Shown: positions 24,883-34,863, counted from the stretch's first letter. The stretch is 64,000 bases of DNA from SZUA-430 sp046153995 (GCA_046153995.1 JBJXEH010000049.1:8783-72782); one strand, 5' to 3'. Numbers and translations are program-made. The notes: a model not told the origin generated them from the sequence alone.

Positions 24883-25661
24883 GCCGGCCGCCGGGCCTTC
24901 GTGAAGAGGCGGAAGAAGTTGTCCGTGGTGACTTGCTCGAGGCGCTCGGCATCCACGCCTTTCAAGCGGGCGACGACGTCAGCCGTGTTCTTTACGAATG
25001 CGGGCTCGTTGCGCTTACCGCGGTGGGGCATTGGCGCGAGATAAGGCGCGTCGGTTTCGACCAGCAGCCGTTCCAGAGGCACTGTCGCCACGATGGAGCG
25101 TAGTTCGTCGGCCTTCTTGAACGTCACGATGCCCGAAATCGAGATGTAGAAACCGATATCGAGCGCGGTCTTGGCAAGTTTGGCGGTCGATGAGAAGCAA
25201 TGGATCAGCCCTGGGAATGCGCCGCGACCGTGTTCTTCACTAAGGATTTCACACAGGTCGTGGTCGGCATCGCGCGCGTGCACGATCAACGGTAGTTGCG
25301 TCTCACGCGACGCGGCAATGTGCGCCCGGAAATTGCGGATCTGATCGTCGCGCGGGCTGTGCTCATAGAAATAGTCGAGACCAGCTTCCCCGATCCCAAT
25401 CACGCGCGGGTGCGCGGCGCGCTCAATCAAGGCATTGGCCTCATTCAACGGTTCGACGGCCGCCTCATGCGGATGGACACCGACGGAGCACCAGATGTCT
25501 TCGTATCTTTCCGCGATGGCACGCACGCCTTCGAACGCGCTGAGCCGCGTGCCGATCGTGAGCATCGTGCCAACACCCGCGGCACGCGCGCGCTGAACCA
25601 CCGCGTCGAGCTCAGGCCCGAAGTCTGGAAAATCAAGGTGGCAATGACTATCGACGAGCAT
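24879..25661 (-). CDS. tatD: TatD-family metal-dependent DNase/hydrolase
   Basis: A 260-residue TIM-barrel hydrolase. The metal motif DSHCHLDF is at residues 4-11 (His6, His8); GIGEAGLDYFYEHS gives the bridging Glu, and later His residues occur in VHARDAD and IHCFSS, with VETDAPYLAP near the end. The family cleaves DNA 3' ends and may act in repair. It starts nine bases after holB and overlaps the next gene by four bases. Confidence 0.92.
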   Translation of the reverse strand: MLVDSHCHLDFPDFGPELDAVVQRARAAGVGTMLTIGTRLSAFEGVRAIAERYEDIWCSVGVHPHEAAVEPLNEANALIERAAHPRVIGIGEAGLDYFYEHSPRDDQIRNFRAHIAASRETQLPLIVHARDADHDLCEILSEEHGRGAFPGLIHCFSSTAKLAKTALDIGFYISISGIVTFKKADELRSIVATVPLERLLVETDAPYLAPMPHRGKRNEPAFVKNTADVVARLKGVDAERLEQVTTDNFFRLFTKARRPA

Positions 25662-25670
25662 GGCTTGGCG

Positions 25671-26774
25671 TCAGCGTTGAGACGCCGCCTCAATAGCAAA
25701 AAACGTGTTGAGAACCAGTTGTTTCTTGTCGAGATTCAGGTCGTCCGCCCGCAGAGCGTCGGCCTTGAGTGCTTCCCAAAGGCCGGACCAGCGATCCAAC
25801 GGCATCACCGCGCGCAGGTGTCGCAGAAGCGCGTCTTCATCTGGGATATCTGCAAGGGGCGCGTGCGCGCCGCGCAACGCACGCTCTTCAATCTGGGAAA
25901 GCAGGCTCACAAATAAGTACAGGCCGCGTTCGACAGGTGAGCGCGCGACCTTTTCGGCGAAACCGAACAGCTTGGCGCCGTTCAGACGCGGCACTGTCAG
26001 CAGCAGTTCCACAATCTCGCGATACATCGCCGAGGCGTCGCTTTCTGCAAGTTCCAAGGCGCGGCCAGGCGCGCCTCCGGCGAGCGCCGACAGTAGCGCT
26101 TGGGACTTTTGGTCGATGGATGGCGCAAGCGCTGCGACCGCCTCGTGCATAGCGTCTGCGTCAAGGCTGCGCAGCGTCAGCAAGCGGCATCGCGAACGCG
26201 TGGTAGGAAGCAAGCCTCCCGGTGCATGCGAAACGAGCAGCAGCAGCGCGCCGGAGGGCGGCTCCTCCAATATCTTCAACAGCGCGTTTTGCGAGGCACG
26301 GTTCATGTCGTCGGCCGTGTCGACGATGGCGATGCGTGCGCCGCCTTCAGATGCGTGGCGCGAGAAAAAGCCGTGCAAACGGCGCACCTCGTCGACCGGC
26401 AGCTCGGTCTTGAATCGCTTTTTTTCGTGATCCCAAGGGCGGCGAATGACGATGAGGTCCGGGTGAGCGAGAACTGCGACCTGGCGTGCAACGGAACTGT
26501 TCGCCGGCACAGCAAGGTCGTCAGGGCAGTTCTTCGCACCGTGCGCGAGCACAGCGCGCGCAAAGCGCCAGGCGAGGGTCGCTTTCCCAACACCCTTTGG
26601 GCCCGCGAGAATCCAGGCGTGCGGCAGACGGCCGGAACGTGCCGCTGTGGCCAGCGTTTGTGCGGCCGCTGCGTGGCCATAAAGCTCGAAGCGTTCGCGC
26701 GGGTGCGGCAGGTCACCGATACGATCGCTTTCGGGCGTGGGTTCAGCGTCTGCCGCTTTGGCTCTGGGCGCCAT
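25671..26774 (-). CDS. holB: DNA polymerase III delta-prime subunit
   Basis: A 367-residue AAA+ clamp-loader subunit. The P-loop GPKGVGKA is at residues 58-65 and SRCRLLTLRSL provides the sensor/arginine region typical of delta-prime; HAFSR-type variation is minor. The ATG at 26774 shares one base with the tmk stop (TAATG); an in-frame start 28 codons earlier lies inside tmk and has no similarity. In the related gene order metG often sits between holB and tatD; here it is absent. Confidence 0.93.
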   Translation of the reverse strand: MAPRAKAADAEPTPESDRIGDLPHPRERFELYGHAAAAQTLATAARSGRLPHAWILAGPKGVGKATLAWRFARAVLAHGAKNCPDDLAVPANSSVARQVAVLAHPDLIVIRRPWDHEKKRFKTELPVDEVRRLHGFFSRHASEGGARIAIVDTADDMNRASQNALLKILEEPPSGALLLLVSHAPGGLLPTTRSRCRLLTLRSLDADAMHEAVAALAPSIDQKSQALLSALAGGAPGRALELAESDASAMYREIVELLLTVPRLNGAKLFGFAEKVARSPVERGLYLFVSLLSQIEERALRGAHAPLADIPDEDALLRHLRAVMPLDRWSGLWEALKADALRADDLNLDKKQLVLNTFFAIEAASQR

Positions 26775-27403
26775 TAGAGGCTCAGTCGTGTCGAGATAGC
26801 TGCGCGCACGGCTTCGTGCACGTTGTCGATGCTCTGGGCGGCGTCGATGATGACGCAACGTTTGGGCGCGCCGCGTGCGATTTCAAGGAAGCCGTCGCGC
26901 AGGCGTTCGTGGAACGCGCGGCCCTTCCTTTCGAACCGCGTTTCGGCGTCGCGCCGGGAGGCTGCGCGCTTCAGGCCTTCGTCAACGGGCAGATCGAGAA
27001 CAAGCGTGAGATCGGGTTCCGCGTTCCCCATCGCGAGCCGATGAAGTTCCTGCACTACGCGCTTGTCGAGGCCGCCTGCGTAGCATTGGTAGGCCATCGT
27101 CGAGTCCGCGAAGCGATCGCAGATGACGTGGGCACCGCGGGCAAGTGCGGGATCGATGACTTGGCGCCAGTGTTCGACGCGCGCGGCGTAGAAGAGCAAC
27201 GTCTCGGCCAGAGGCGACCACCGGTCGGCCGCACCTGTCACAAGGAGTGCGCGGATGTCTTCGGCGGATGGGGAACCGCCCGGCTCCCGCGTCTGAACCA
27301 TGTCTGAGCCGCCTTTCATCAGGTGCTGGGCCAGCAACCGGACTTGCGTTGATTTTCCGGTGCCCTCCCCGCCTTCAAATGTGATGAAGCGGCCGCGGCT
27401 CAT
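26774..27403 (-). CDS. tmk: Thymidylate kinase
   Basis: A 209-residue P-loop kinase that phosphorylates dTMP to dTDP. The P-loop FEGGEGTGKST is at residues 9-19, DRF-type DRFADSTMAYQ and the TREPGGSPSAE loop bind dTMP, and the LID carries REx-like Arg residues. The ATG overlaps the carboxypeptidase stop by four bases. Coupled to holB, it ties dTTP supply to replication genes. Confidence 0.95.
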   Translation of the reverse strand: MSRGRFITFEGGEGTGKSTQVRLLAQHLMKGGSDMVQTREPGGSPSAEDIRALLVTGAADRWSPLAETLLFYAARVEHWRQVIDPALARGAHVICDRFADSTMAYQCYAGGLDKRVVQELHRLAMGNAEPDLTLVLDLPVDEGLKRAASRRDAETRFERKGRAFHERLRDGFLEIARGAPKRCVIIDAAQSIDNVHEAVRAAISTRLSL

Positions 27404-28650
27404 TGGCTCGCCGGTTGCGGGGGTGCGTCGTCTCCAGAGATTTTGACGGCTTCGGAGGCTACCTGCGGCTCCGGTGCGCTCGACAGCAACTCCTTCACAC
27501 CAACTCTGATTTGCGTGAAGAGACCGCCGGAATCGACCGCAGCGCCAGCGTAGACGGGCACAAACGTATCCGGAATCCCAGGCGCCGAAATTGTGAGCTT
27601 GCCGAGTTCCTGCCCGCGCTGCACCGGCGACATGACGGGTTCGTTGTATGTCAGCGCCACTTTTAGGCCTTCGCGAGAGGCGCGGCGCATCAATATCTTG
27701 ACGGGCTGCCGGACTGCCAGCGGAACCGTTCGAACTTCACCTGCCCAGACGTCGGCTTCACCGACAACATCGCCTGCCTTGAGCAGCGCGTACGTGCGGA
27801 ACTCGCGGAAGCCTAGATCGAGGAGGCGTTTCGATTCTGCTGCACGTTCGTTCTCGCCGCCGAGGCCGTTGACGACCAAGATCAAGCGCCTGCCATCTTG
27901 GACGGCGGAAGATACCAGACCGTATCCCGAATCCGCTGTGTGTCCGGTCTTCAAGCCGTCTGCGCCAGGATACGTTCCGAGGAGCAGGTTCCGGTTAGCC
28001 TGCTTGATGCCGTTCCAGGTGAACTCGCGCTCGGAGAAATACGTGTAGTACTGCGGGAACTCGCGGATGATGTACGACGCCAAGCGTGCCAGATCGTGCG
28101 CGGTGACGCGCATTTCGGGATGCGGCAAGCCGCTCGCGTTTTTGAACACTGAGCCCGTCAGACCGATCTTCTTCGCTTCGGCGTTCATCAACTCCGAGAA
28201 CGCTTCTTCCGATCCGGAGAAATGCTCGGCGACGACCGTGCATGCGTCATTGCCGGATTGGATGATGATGCCGCGCAGTAGGTCCTCGACCTTGATCTGG
28301 GAGCCGATGCTCACGAACATCTTCGAGGACTCGTTCTTGCCCGCAACCGACAAGCGCCAAGCCCTTTCGCTGACCGTGAACGTGTCTTCGAGCCGAAGCT
28401 CGCCGTGCTTTAGTTTCTCGAAAAGGATCGCAACCGTCATCAGCTTGGCCATGGAGGCTGGCGCCATCGGCCGATCACCGTCCTTCGAAAACAGAATGCT
28501 GCCGGTTTCGTGATCCATCATCAGCGCGAACTGCGCCGATGTTTGCAAGGCTGCCGGATCAAACAGTTCCGCCGGTGCTACGGCCGGTTGGGCAAAAGCG
28601 CGTGCGGCAACGGCAAAAATGATGACGCTTAGGAGCGATATCAGACGCAT
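27400..28650 (-). CDS. dacC: D-alanyl-D-alanine carboxypeptidase (PBP5/6 family)
   Basis: A 416-residue periplasmic penicillin-binding protein that trims the terminal D-Ala of peptidoglycan stem peptides. A signal peptide (about 1-20) precedes the catalytic motifs S66-M-A-K, S132-G-N and K234-T-G, and a C-terminal PBP5-type beta domain follows, with an acidic tail. The gene overlaps tmk by four bases and follows rlpA after seven bases. The symbol is by family; dacA or dacF would also be defensible. Confidence 0.92.
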   Translation of the reverse strand: MRLISLLSVIIFAVAARAFAQPAVAPAELFDPAALQTSAQFALMMDHETGSILFSKDGDRPMAPASMAKLMTVAILFEKLKHGELRLEDTFTVSERAWRLSVAGKNESSKMFVSIGSQIKVEDLLRGIIIQSGNDACTVVAEHFSGSEEAFSELMNAEAKKIGLTGSVFKNASGLPHPEMRVTAHDLARLASYIIREFPQYYTYFSEREFTWNGIKQANRNLLLGTYPGADGLKTGHTADSGYGLVSSAVQDGRRLILVVNGLGGENERAAESKRLLDLGFREFRTYALLKAGDVVGEADVWAGEVRTVPLAVRQPVKILMRRASREGLKVALTYNEPVMSPVQRGQELGKLTISAPGIPDTFVPVYAGAAVDSGGLFTQIRVGVKELLSSAPEPQVASEAVKISGDDAPPQPASQ

Positions 28651-28657
28651 GAGAATC

Positions 28658-29578
28658 CTACTCGACGACGATATGGGCGCCGTTGTGACCTTTGTCGATG
28701 ACCGTGTTCAACATGGAATCGGCTTGTTCCACGGTCGTATAGGGTCCGAACCGGACACGGTAGATGGGTTTGCTGTTTGGGGCGGATTGGGTCACGCGAG
28801 CGCCGCCCGCGTAGACTAGCCGCTGCGCCAACCTGTCAGCGTTTCCGCGGGTTAGGAAGGCGCCGACTTGAACCCAGATTTGGGTGCTGGCGGGGACGGA
28901 AACTGTGGTCACCACGCCATCGATGCCGTCGGTGGTGACAGGCACAATCGGTGCCGTGGAAGCGACGCGCACTTCGGCTGCGGGTGGCCGCGCGGACGCT
29001 GTGGCTGCGCCGGGTGGCGGGGCCAATTCGCTGCTGGCTACCGAGCTTAACGGTGCAGCCTTGATGCTTTGCGGCGCTGCGGAGATTTCGTCTTCGTCCT
29101 GCGGGGGCGATGCGCCGACCTCCGCCCGGCCTTCGAACTGTACGCGGACGCGGGCGGTTCCGTTTTCGTGGAACCCGAGGAGTTGTGCGGCGCGTCGCGA
29201 CACGTCGATGATCCGCCCGCGCGCATAGGGTCCGCGGTCGTTCATTCGCAGCCGGAGCGAGCGTCCGTTCTCAAGATTCGTGACCCGCACGATCACAGGC
29301 ATCGGCAACGTGCGATGCGCCGCGGTCAGCGCGTTCATGTCATAGCGCTCGCCGTTCGCGGTCGCCTTGCCGTGGAAGTCTTGGCCGTACCACGACGCGA
29401 TGCCGGTCTCGTCGTAGAACTGGTCTTCCTTCGGGTAATACCAAACGCCGTTGATCTGGTACGGGTTGCCGACCTTCCAGCCTCCCCCGCCACCGCCGCT
29501 CTTGTCGGCTGCGCAGCCGGCGAGACCAACGATCAACACTCCAACCAATGTCGAGCGCACCAATCGCGCGAGCCGCAT
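28658..29578 (-). CDS. rlpA: RlpA-like septal ring lytic transglycosylase with SPOR domain
   Basis: A 306-residue lipoprotein: lipobox LAGC with Cys22, a Gly-rich stretch, the RlpA double-psi barrel (about 58-140: GIASWYGQDFHGKATANGE, then RMNDRGPYARGR with the catalytic Asp), a Pro/Ala linker, and a C-terminal SPOR domain (about 228-305) that binds denuded glycan at the septum. It leads the dacC-tmk-holB-tatD run, so septal peptidoglycan enzymes and replication genes share a transcript. Confidence 0.93.
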   Translation of the reverse strand: MRLARLVRSTLVGVLIVGLAGCAADKSGGGGGGWKVGNPYQINGVWYYPKEDQFYDETGIASWYGQDFHGKATANGERYDMNALTAAHRTLPMPVIVRVTNLENGRSLRLRMNDRGPYARGRIIDVSRRAAQLLGFHENGTARVRVQFEGRAEVGASPPQDEDEISAAPQSIKAAPLSSVASSELAPPPGAATASARPPAAEVRVASTAPIVPVTTDGIDGVVTTVSVPASTQIWVQVGAFLTRGNADRLAQRLVYAGGARVTQSAPNSKPIYRVRFGPYTTVEQADSMLNTVIDKGHNGAHIVVE

Positions 29579-29730
29579 CGCACTGTTCCGTAACGTGAGT
29601 TGAGATCTGCGGCGACTCCCGCGCCGCGACCGGGTGCGCTAAACTGCGCGAGCGCTGCAGACGGCGCAAGACCGCCTCACACGATCCGATCCGCCTCCAC
29701 TCGCTCCAGTGGTGCGGGTGAAAGGGAGCC

Positions 29731-30513
29731 ATGAGCTACAAACCATTCGATTTGACGGGAAAAGTGGCCCTGGTGACGGGCGGAAATGGCGGGATCGGCC
29801 TCGGGATGGCGCAGGCCTTGGCCCAGGCGGGTGCGGACATCGCGATCTGGGGGACCAACGCGGATAAGAACCGGGCCGCGGAGGCTGCCCTTAAGGTCAC
29901 CGGACGGCGGGTGCTCGTGCAAACGGTCGACGTCGCGAGCGAGGCGCAGGTCGTCGACGGCATGGGGACCGCCGTCGAGAAGCTCGGCCGGGTCGATGCG
30001 GTGTTTGCGAATGCTGGAATTGGAATTGCCTCACGTTCGTTTCTCGACATCACGATCGAGCAATTTCGAAAGGTCGTTTCGGTCAACCAAGAAGGCGCGT
30101 TCTTCACGTTGCGCGAGGCCGCTCGTCACATGCGCGACCGCGCAACGAAAGGCGATGCGGGTGGATCGCTCGCGGTGGTCGCGAGTTTGGCTGCCATCGA
30201 AGGCGCGGCCCGCAACCAGCACTACGCCGCGACAAAGGGGGCCGTGATCTCGATGATGCGGGCGATCACCGTCGAGTTTGCGCGCGACGGCGTTAGGGCG
30301 AACGCGATCCTGCCCGGTTGGATTGCGACCGACATGACCGCGATGGCTCAAACGTCTACCGTATTCACGGACAAGGTGATCTCTCGCGTGCCCGCGCGGC
30401 GGTGGGGACAGCCGGCCGATTTCGGCGGCATCGCCGTGTACCTGGCGAGCGATGCGTCGGCGTACCACTCCGGCGACACGTTCGTGATCGACGGCGGCTA
30501 CGCTGTCTTCTAA
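29731..30513 (+). CDS. Short-chain dehydrogenase/reductase
   Basis: A 260-residue SDR enzyme. TGGNGGIGLGMA (about residues 17-28) is the NAD(P)-binding glycine motif, NAGIG the second motif, and YAATKGA the catalytic Tyr-x3-Lys. The length and C-terminus (SGDTFVIDGGYAVF) fit the classical group, possibly a 3-oxoacyl or gluconate-type reductase; the substrate is not assigned. GGGAG precedes the ATG. It is convergent with tpiA, with a four-base overlap. Confidence 0.9.
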   Translation: MSYKPFDLTGKVALVTGGNGGIGLGMAQALAQAGADIAIWGTNADKNRAAEAALKVTGRRVLVQTVDVASEAQVVDGMGTAVEKLGRVDAVFANAGIGIASRSFLDITIEQFRKVVSVNQEGAFFTLREAARHMRDRATKGDAGGSLAVVASLAAIEGAARNQHYAATKGAVISMMRAITVEFARDGVRANAILPGWIATDMTAMAQTSTVFTDKVISRVPARRWGQPADFGGIAVYLASDASAYHSGDTFVIDGGYAVF

Positions 30514-31268
30514 GCGACCTTTGCGCCGTCGATGATCGCCAGAAAATCCGCCGCCTTCAGGCTTGCGCCACCGACGAGGACGCCGTCCACGCCTTTCGCG
30601 TGAAGAATTTCCTTGGCGTTCGACGGCTTCACCGAGCCGCCGTAGAGCAGACGGATCGCGGCACCGGACGGTCCAAGCTTGGCGACGATTCGGCTTCGAA
30701 TGAACGCGTGCGCTTCTTCGATGTCGGATAGCGAAGCCGTCTTGCCGGTGCCGATCGCCCAAATTGGCTCGTAGGCGACGGCGGTGTTTTCTGTGTTTGC
30801 GCTGGCTGGAATGCTTCCTTCGATCTGACTCGCGAGTACGGCCTCCATACGGCCGGAAGCACGCTCAGCATCACTCTCGCCGATGCAGATGATTGCCGAC
30901 AATCCGGCGCGCCACGTTGCTGAGGCTTGTGCTGCGACTTCGATGCTCGTTTCCCTATGATCTGTGCGCCGTTCCGAATGGCCGGCAATCACGTAGGTCG
31001 CGCCAGCGTCTTTGAGCATCTCCGCACTGATATCGCCGGTGTGCGCGCCGCTGGCATTCGGGTGGCAGCCCTGGCCGCCGAGCCGAATCGCCGTACCGGC
31101 CACCGTTTCGATCAATGCGCGCAAAAGCGTCGCAGGCGGGCAAACCAAAACCTCGGGCATGGCGGGGTGGTTCTTTAGGCCCTGGGCAAGGGCTGCCACT
31201 TCGGCTTTTGCCGCGAGTAGCCCGTTCATTTTCCAGTTCCCTGCAATCAGTTGTTTTGTCGTCGTCAC
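30510..31268 (-). CDS. tpiA: Triose-phosphate isomerase
   Basis: A 252-residue TIM-barrel enzyme interconverting dihydroxyacetone phosphate and glyceraldehyde 3-phosphate. Lys13 in GNWKMNG, the electrophilic His in IAGHSERR and the catalytic Glu in AYEPIWAIGTGKTAS are all present, with the phosphate-binding YGGSVKPSN near the end. It is transcribed away from the PpiD-like gene across about 200 bp that should hold both promoters. Confidence 0.96.
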   Translation of the reverse strand: MTTTKQLIAGNWKMNGLLAAKAEVAALAQGLKNHPAMPEVLVCPPATLLRALIETVAGTAIRLGGQGCHPNASGAHTGDISAEMLKDAGATYVIAGHSERRTDHRETSIEVAAQASATWRAGLSAIICIGESDAERASGRMEAVLASQIEGSIPASANTENTAVAYEPIWAIGTGKTASLSDIEEAHAFIRSRIVAKLGPSGAAIRLLYGGSVKPSNAKEILHAKGVDGVLVGGASLKAADFLAIIDGAKVA

Positions 31269-31474
31269 GGCTCGGGTCTTGCGCCTCGCGTTAGGGGCCT
31301 GAACGAAAGCCCCCGCGGTCTTTCAGGTCAAGGGTTTGCCTGACTTGCCGCCGCTATGAACGGTCCTTAGTATCCACGCCGCTTCGGTTGGGTGCCGACG
31401 GGCACCGCCGTTTGGGGTGACCTGCGTGCGCCTCACCGTGATTGACAACCCACAAATTCTGGTAACGACGTCTC

Positions 31475-33352
31475 ATGCTCGACACTCTGCGCAGGTCCTC
31501 CAAAGGTTGGCTTGGGGGCCTTCTCATCCTCGTTCTGGTTGGCAGCTTTGGCTTTCTGTTCGGCATTCAGGATTGGATGGACTTCACGCCAACGACCAAG
31601 ATTGCGACGGTCGGCGGCGAGAACATTACGCCGGAGACGTTTCAGCAAGAGTTCGCCCGCTATCTGAAACGTGCTTCGCGCGAGACCAAGGTCGAGCTTT
31701 CGACCGCGGAAGCGAAGGCAAAGGATCTGGACCGTATTGCGCTTGACGAGATGCTAACTCGGTACGCGATCGTCGGGAAGGCGAAGGCCTTTGGCCTCAC
31801 CGTCACGAACAATCAAGTTGGCGACATATTGCGGGCCAACATTCCCGACGGGTCTGGCGGCGTAAACCGGAACCAATTGCAACAGTTGTTGCAGGACAAC
31901 CAGGTCAGCGAGCCGCAGTTTTACGAGCTCGTGCGTTCGGATCTTCTGCGCAGTCAATTGGTGCGGACCGTCACGGGCGGCGTCACCTTGCCGCCGGGAA
32001 TGGAAGCGGCGCTGCACCGGTTTCGCCGGCAGCGGTTGGTCGCGGAGTACGTTCTCATCGATCCCGCACGTGCCGGACAGATCAACGACCCGGCCGACGC
32101 GGCGCTCAAGACCTACTACGACACCCACGCGGACAAGCGCTATTCGACGCCGGAGTATCGCGGCTTTACCTTCGTCACGATCCGGAACGAAGACGTGGCT
32201 TCGCGCGTGACTGTCACCGACGACGAAATTCGGAAGGCCTACGACCGGGCCAAAAACTATTTCGAAACGCCCGAGAAACGGAAGATCGAACAGATCCGGT
32301 TCAAAACGGAAGCCGCAGCGCGGACTGCGAAATCGAAGTTGGATGCCGGTCAAACGTTCGAGGCCGTCGCAATTGCGGAAGGCTTCAAGCCCGAAGACAT
32401 TAAGCTTGGCGAAGTCTCGAAGACGGATACGACGATCCCGGCTGCGGCGTTCGATCTGCCGGTCAACAAAGTCAGCGATCCGCTGAAAGGTGCGTTCGGC
32501 TGGGTGATTTTGCGCGTGCTGGCCGTCACGCCGGGCACGGTCAAGACGTTCGAAGCGGTTCGCGGGGAAATTCGCGACCAATTCGTCAAAGAGCGCTCGA
32601 AAGATATGCTCGTCGGATTGACGATCGACTTCGAAGAGGCGCTTGGTGGCGGTGCGACCATCGAAGAAGCAGCGAAGAAGTTCAATCTCGCGGCGAAGTC
32701 GATTCCCACTGTAGACCTGCGGGGTAATGATCCCGCGGGCGCGCCCGTTCAAGGGCTGCCCGGTGGCGACTTCTTGACCCAAGTTTTTGCGACAGAGACG
32801 GGCGTCGATTCCGACGTGGGCGAAACCGGCGACGGCGTTCGTTACCTCTATCGCGTGGATAAGGTGACGCCGGTTGCGCGTAAGCCGCTGGCCCAAGTTC
32901 GTGAAGAAGTGCTGACGAACTGGCGCAACGAAGAGCTTGCGAAACGTCTGACCGGGATCGCCGATGATCTGGTGAAAAAGGGTAACGGCGGCCAGTCGAT
33001 AGCTTCGATTTCATCGTCGTTTGGCGTCGCGCCGCTCAAGACCGACCCGATGCCGCGGTATGGCGTCCAAGCGGTCTTTGGTCCGGATGCCATGGAAGCT
33101 GCTGGCGAGGCTAAGATAGGGCAGTTTTTCACTGGTTCGGTCATTGACGGAAAGAGCCGCGTGGTCGCGAAGCTCACCGAGATTACCTATGAAGACGAGG
33201 CGCCGACAGACCCACTTCGTGCGGCTTACAGTGCGAACCTGCGCCAGGTTTTTGCCGAGGATTTGGTCGAACAGTTCAACAACGCGATCCGGGCCGATGT
33301 TGGCGTTTCGATCGACGAGACCCAGTTCGCCAAATTCCACACCGGCGAATGA
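31475..33352 (+). CDS. PpiD-like periplasmic peptidyl-prolyl isomerase (SurA N-terminal domain)
   Basis: A 625-residue membrane-anchored folding factor. One N-terminal helix (about residues 14-33) precedes a SurA/PpiD-type N-terminal domain, a parvulin-like rotamase region (about 230-355, with TPEKRKIEQIRFKTEAAA), and a C-terminal helical part. It would assist folding of exported proteins. Its stop overlaps the trpE ATG by four bases, a ppiD-trpE pairing seen in other alphaproteobacteria. Confidence 0.9.
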   Translation: MLDTLRRSSKGWLGGLLILVLVGSFGFLFGIQDWMDFTPTTKIATVGGENITPETFQQEFARYLKRASRETKVELSTAEAKAKDLDRIALDEMLTRYAIVGKAKAFGLTVTNNQVGDILRANIPDGSGGVNRNQLQQLLQDNQVSEPQFYELVRSDLLRSQLVRTVTGGVTLPPGMEAALHRFRRQRLVAEYVLIDPARAGQINDPADAALKTYYDTHADKRYSTPEYRGFTFVTIRNEDVASRVTVTDDEIRKAYDRAKNYFETPEKRKIEQIRFKTEAAARTAKSKLDAGQTFEAVAIAEGFKPEDIKLGEVSKTDTTIPAAAFDLPVNKVSDPLKGAFGWVILRVLAVTPGTVKTFEAVRGEIRDQFVKERSKDMLVGLTIDFEEALGGGATIEEAAKKFNLAAKSIPTVDLRGNDPAGAPVQGLPGGDFLTQVFATETGVDSDVGETGDGVRYLYRVDKVTPVARKPLAQVREEVLTNWRNEELAKRLTGIADDLVKKGNGGQSIASISSSFGVAPLKTDPMPRYGVQAVFGPDAMEAAGEAKIGQFFTGSVIDGKSRVVAKLTEITYEDEAPTDPLRAAYSANLRQVFAEDLVEQFNNAIRADVGVSIDETQFAKFHTGE

Positions 33353-34863
33353 CGGAGCTGACGCCCACGTTCGACGCCTTTCGCGCCGCGTACGATGCCG
33401 GTTCGCCGCAGATCGTGGCGCGTTCACTTGTCGCGGATTTGGACACGCCCGTTTCGGCGTGGATGAAACTGGGTGTGTCCGATCCCTACTCGTTCCTATT
33501 CGAAAGCGTGCAAGGCGGCGAGATTCGCGGGCGGTACTCGATCATCGGCTTGAGGCCGGACATCATTTGGCGTTGCCGGGGCGCGAAGGCCGAACTGAAC
33601 CTGCGCGCGCAGGAAGCGCCGGACGCGTTCGTTCCCGAAGCTAATGCGCCGCTTGCTTCGCTTCGCGACCTCATTGCGCGAACGCGAATGGAGCTGCCCC
33701 CTACCCTGCCGCCGATGGCGTCGGGCGTGTTCGGCTATCTGGGTCACGACATGGTGCGGCTGATGGAGCGGCTGCCCGCGGCGAAGCCCGATCCGTTGGG
33801 GTTGCCGGATGCGCTTCTCGTACGACCGACCATCGTTGCGATATTCGATGCGGTCAGGGCGGACGTAACGATTGCGACGCCGGTGTTTCCGCAAGCAGGT
33901 ACCGGTGCGCGGCAGGCCTATGACGCAGCGGAGGAGCGCTTGTCCGCCGTTGCCGTCGACTTTGCGCGCAACCGTTTGCCGGAAGATGCCTACGCCAGCG
34001 ACCCGCTGCAGCTCGCCGAGCCGCAATCGAATACGACGCGCACCGAGTATCACGACATCGTCGCCCGCGCGAAGGAGTACATCGCGGCCGGAGACATTTT
34101 TCAGGTGGTGCCGAGCCAGCGGTTCCGCCGGCCGTTCACGTTGCCGCCTTTGCAGCTTTACCGGGCGCTGAGGCGGCTTAATCCTTCGCCCTACCTGTTC
34201 TTCCTAAACTATCCCGGTTTTTCGGTCGTTGGATCGAGCCCTGAGATTCTGGTGCGCGTTCGCGACGGCGGCGTCACGATCCGTCCGATCGCGGGTACGA
34301 TCCGGCGCGGTGCAGAGCCTTCCGAGGATAAGGCACTGGCCGAGAAGCTCCTCGCCGATCCGAAGGAGCGGGCCGAGCATCTGATGTTGCTCGACCTCGG
34401 CCGCAACGACGTCGGCCGGGTGGCGGTGACCGGCACGGTCAACGTGACCGAACAGTTCGTGATCGAGAAGTACAGCCACGTGCAGCATATCGTGTCGCAA
34501 GTCGAAGGCCGCTTGCGCGCGGACAAGGACGCGGTCGATGCGCTGATTGCGGGCTTTCCGAACGGTACGACCAGCGGCGCACCGAAGATCCGCGCGCTTG
34601 AGATCATCGACGAACTGGAGAAGGAAAAGCGCGGCATCTATGGCGGCGCCGTTGGCTATTTCTCCGCAAACGGTGCCATGGACACGTGCATCGCACTCAG
34701 GACCGCGATCGTAAAAGACGGAACCATGTACGTTCAGGCGGGCGGCGGCGTCGTCGCCGACAGTGACGCCGAGGCCGAGTTCATGGAAACCGTCTACAAG
34801 TCAGCCGCCCTGTTCCGCGCCGCCGAAGAGGCGCAGCGGTCGGCGGGCAAGGTCAACCGCTAG
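33349..34863 (+). CDS. trpE: Anthranilate synthase component I
   Basis: A 504-residue enzyme that makes anthranilate from chorismate with ammonia from TrpG. The chorismate-binding domain motifs are present: SSPEILVR, RPIAGT, LADPKERAEHLMLLDLGRNDVGRVA and FPNGTTSGAPK. The N-terminal half contains the SLxxR-like region of allosteric TrpE proteins. It overlaps the PpiD-like gene by four bases. The usual partner trpG is 3.7 kb downstream here, not adjacent. Confidence 0.95.
   Translation: MTELTPTFDAFRAAYDAGSPQIVARSLVADLDTPVSAWMKLGVSDPYSFLFESVQGGEIRGRYSIIGLRPDIIWRCRGAKAELNLRAQEAPDAFVPEANAPLASLRDLIARTRMELPPTLPPMASGVFGYLGHDMVRLMERLPAAKPDPLGLPDALLVRPTIVAIFDAVRADVTIATPVFPQAGTGARQAYDAAEERLSAVAVDFARNRLPEDAYASDPLQLAEPQSNTTRTEYHDIVARAKEYIAAGDIFQVVPSQRFRRPFTLPPLQLYRALRRLNPSPYLFFLNYPGFSVVGSSPEILVRVRDGGVTIRPIAGTIRRGAEPSEDKALAEKLLADPKERAEHLMLLDLGRNDVGRVAVTGTVNVTEQFVIEKYSHVQHIVSQVEGRLRADKDAVDALIAGFPNGTTSGAPKIRALEIIDELEKEKRGIYGGAVGYFSANGAMDTCIALRTAIVKDGTMYVQAGGGVVADSDAEAEFMETVYKSAALFRAAEEAQRSAGKVNR

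Noticed and set aside
31754..32896. 380-codon open frame on the minus strand
   Set aside because: It is opposite the PpiD-like gene and has no recognisable domain or ribosome site.
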